Of a stretch of 64,000 bases of DNA, positions 63,453 through 64,000 are shown in pieces. Position 1 is the stretch's first letter, and every line of letters starts with the position of its first letter. The stretch is from SAR92 clade bacterium H231 (lineage in GTDB: Bacteria > Pseudomonadota > Gammaproteobacteria > Pseudomonadales > Porticoccaceae). The position numbers and the translations under genes were made by a program. The stretch spans positions 62,001-126,000 of the forward strand of contig JAOALC010000001.1 of NCBI GenBank assembly GCA_025153775.1, written 5' to 3'. The notes below the pieces were generated by a model. That model did not search any database. It saw only the letters and a program-made list of their open reading frames with translations, and had not been told where the DNA came from.

Positions 63453-64000
63453 ATGACAGCGGTTAGTGAGAGCGCAGAGCAGGTTGAGCACACCACGGTG
63501 CTTTTGCAGGAGGCTGTAGAAGCTCTGGTCACAGACCCAGATGGTTTTTATGTTGATGGCACCTTTGGCCGCGGCGGCCATACGGCCGAGCTGCTGGCTC
63601 GTTTATCAGGTCGGGGCAGGGTGCTGGCAATAGATAAAGACCCCCAGGCCATAGCCTCGGGCGAGGAGCGATTTGCTCAGGATGACCGCTTAGGGTTTTT
63701 CCATGGCAGCTTTGCTGAGTTGCAGAATGTGGCGGCACAGATGGAAAAAGCAGGCGAGATTTCCGGTGTGTTGCTCGACCTTGGGGTGTCCTCTCCGCAG
63801 TTGGATCAGGCGGATCGAGGCTTTAGTTTTATGCGCGATGGGCCCCTGGATATGCGCATGGATACCAGTCGCGGGCTATCGGCAGCTGAGTGGATTGCCA
63901 GTGCTGATGAGCAGGAAATAGCGCGGGTGATTAAAGAATATGGCGAAGAGCGCTTTGCTCGAAGAATGGCCAGCGCGGTCATTCGCGAGAGGGCGATCAA
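63453..64000 (+). CDS. rsmH: 16S rRNA (cytosine-1402-N4)-methyltransferase (5' part)
   Basis: Starting at the ATG at 63453 (GGGGCGGG upstream), 182 residues are present before the right edge. The SAM motif is [15 protein letters not shown], then [30 protein letters not shown] and GPLDMRMD, all diagnostic of RsmH/MraW. It methylates N4 of C1402 in 16S rRNA. The gene is complete outside the window; it follows mraZ as in other gammaproteobacteria. Confidence 0.95.
   Translation, partial: MTAVSESAEQVEHTTVLLQEAVEALVTDPDGFYVDGTFGRGGHTAELLARLSGRGRVLAIDKDPQAIASGEERFAQDDRLGFFHGSFAELQNVAAQMEKAGEISGVLLDLGVSSPQLDQADRGFSFMRDGPLDMRMDTSRGLSAAEWIASADEQEIARVIKEYGEERFARRMASAVIRERAI

Overview
The window looks like a chromosome segment of an aerobic, probably marine, heterotrophic gammaproteobacterium. 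The housekeeping order tadA-mltF-purL, then rnpB and mraZ-rsmH, is gammaproteobacterial. The load of TonB receptors, a sulfatase, sugar hydrolases and aromatic-type enzymes suggests a Cellvibrionales/SAR92-like lineage; that placement is inference. No phage, transposase, integrase, rRNA or CRISPR array was seen.

Layout. (1) 1-7.1 kb: the 3' part of a single-chain acyl-CoA carboxylase, then a compact selenocysteine cluster (selA, selB, tRNA-Sec), then an esterase. (2) 7.2-23.2 kb: a catabolic island with two TonB receptors, an FAH-family hydrolase, two GSTs, a sulfatase, a flavin hydroxylase, an MmsA-type dehydrogenase, a two-domain extradiol dioxygenase with all catalytic residues, a RutE-like nitroreductase and a TetR regulator. 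Eight copies of the palindrome TAGCC-N4-GGCTA lie in its promoter regions. At least four sit in the spacer between recognisable -35 and -10 boxes, so one repressor probably controls the set. (3) 23.3-35.4 kb: a CsoR copper sensor, then mixed redox and lipid-type enzymes (DUF1295, DUF2147, PhyH, ketopantoate-reductase-like, YghU, two MDR reductases, an aldehyde dehydrogenase, an AhpD-like protein) with TetR and HxlR regulators, plus a decayed second copy of the DUF1295 gene. (4) 35.4-40.0 kb: CsaA-like tRNA-binding protein, M20 peptidase, hydrolase, VOC protein, PepSY protein, thioesterase.

(5) 40.1-50.4 kb: a galactoside-use locus. GH36 alpha-galactosidase and GH42 beta-galactosidase release galactose, a sodium symporter can import it, and an SDR dehydrogenase, lactonase, KDGal kinase and KDPGal aldolase form an oxidative De Ley-Doudoroff route. 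Galactonate dehydratase is missing from the window. (6) 50.5-51.9 kb: a three-gene metal operon (MerT-like, His-rich HMA protein, small outer-membrane-type protein) headed by a CsoR-type operator with the same half-sites as the one in front of csoR 28 kb away. (7) 52.0-64.0 kb: a large TonB receptor, then the housekeeping block epmB, tadA, mltF, purL, a DUF5062 gene, rnpB, mraZ and the start of rsmH.

The observations most worth follow-up are the TAGCC-N4-GGCTA regulon of the catabolic island and the trans-acting CsoR circuit with an unusual MerT/HMA/outer-membrane trio.
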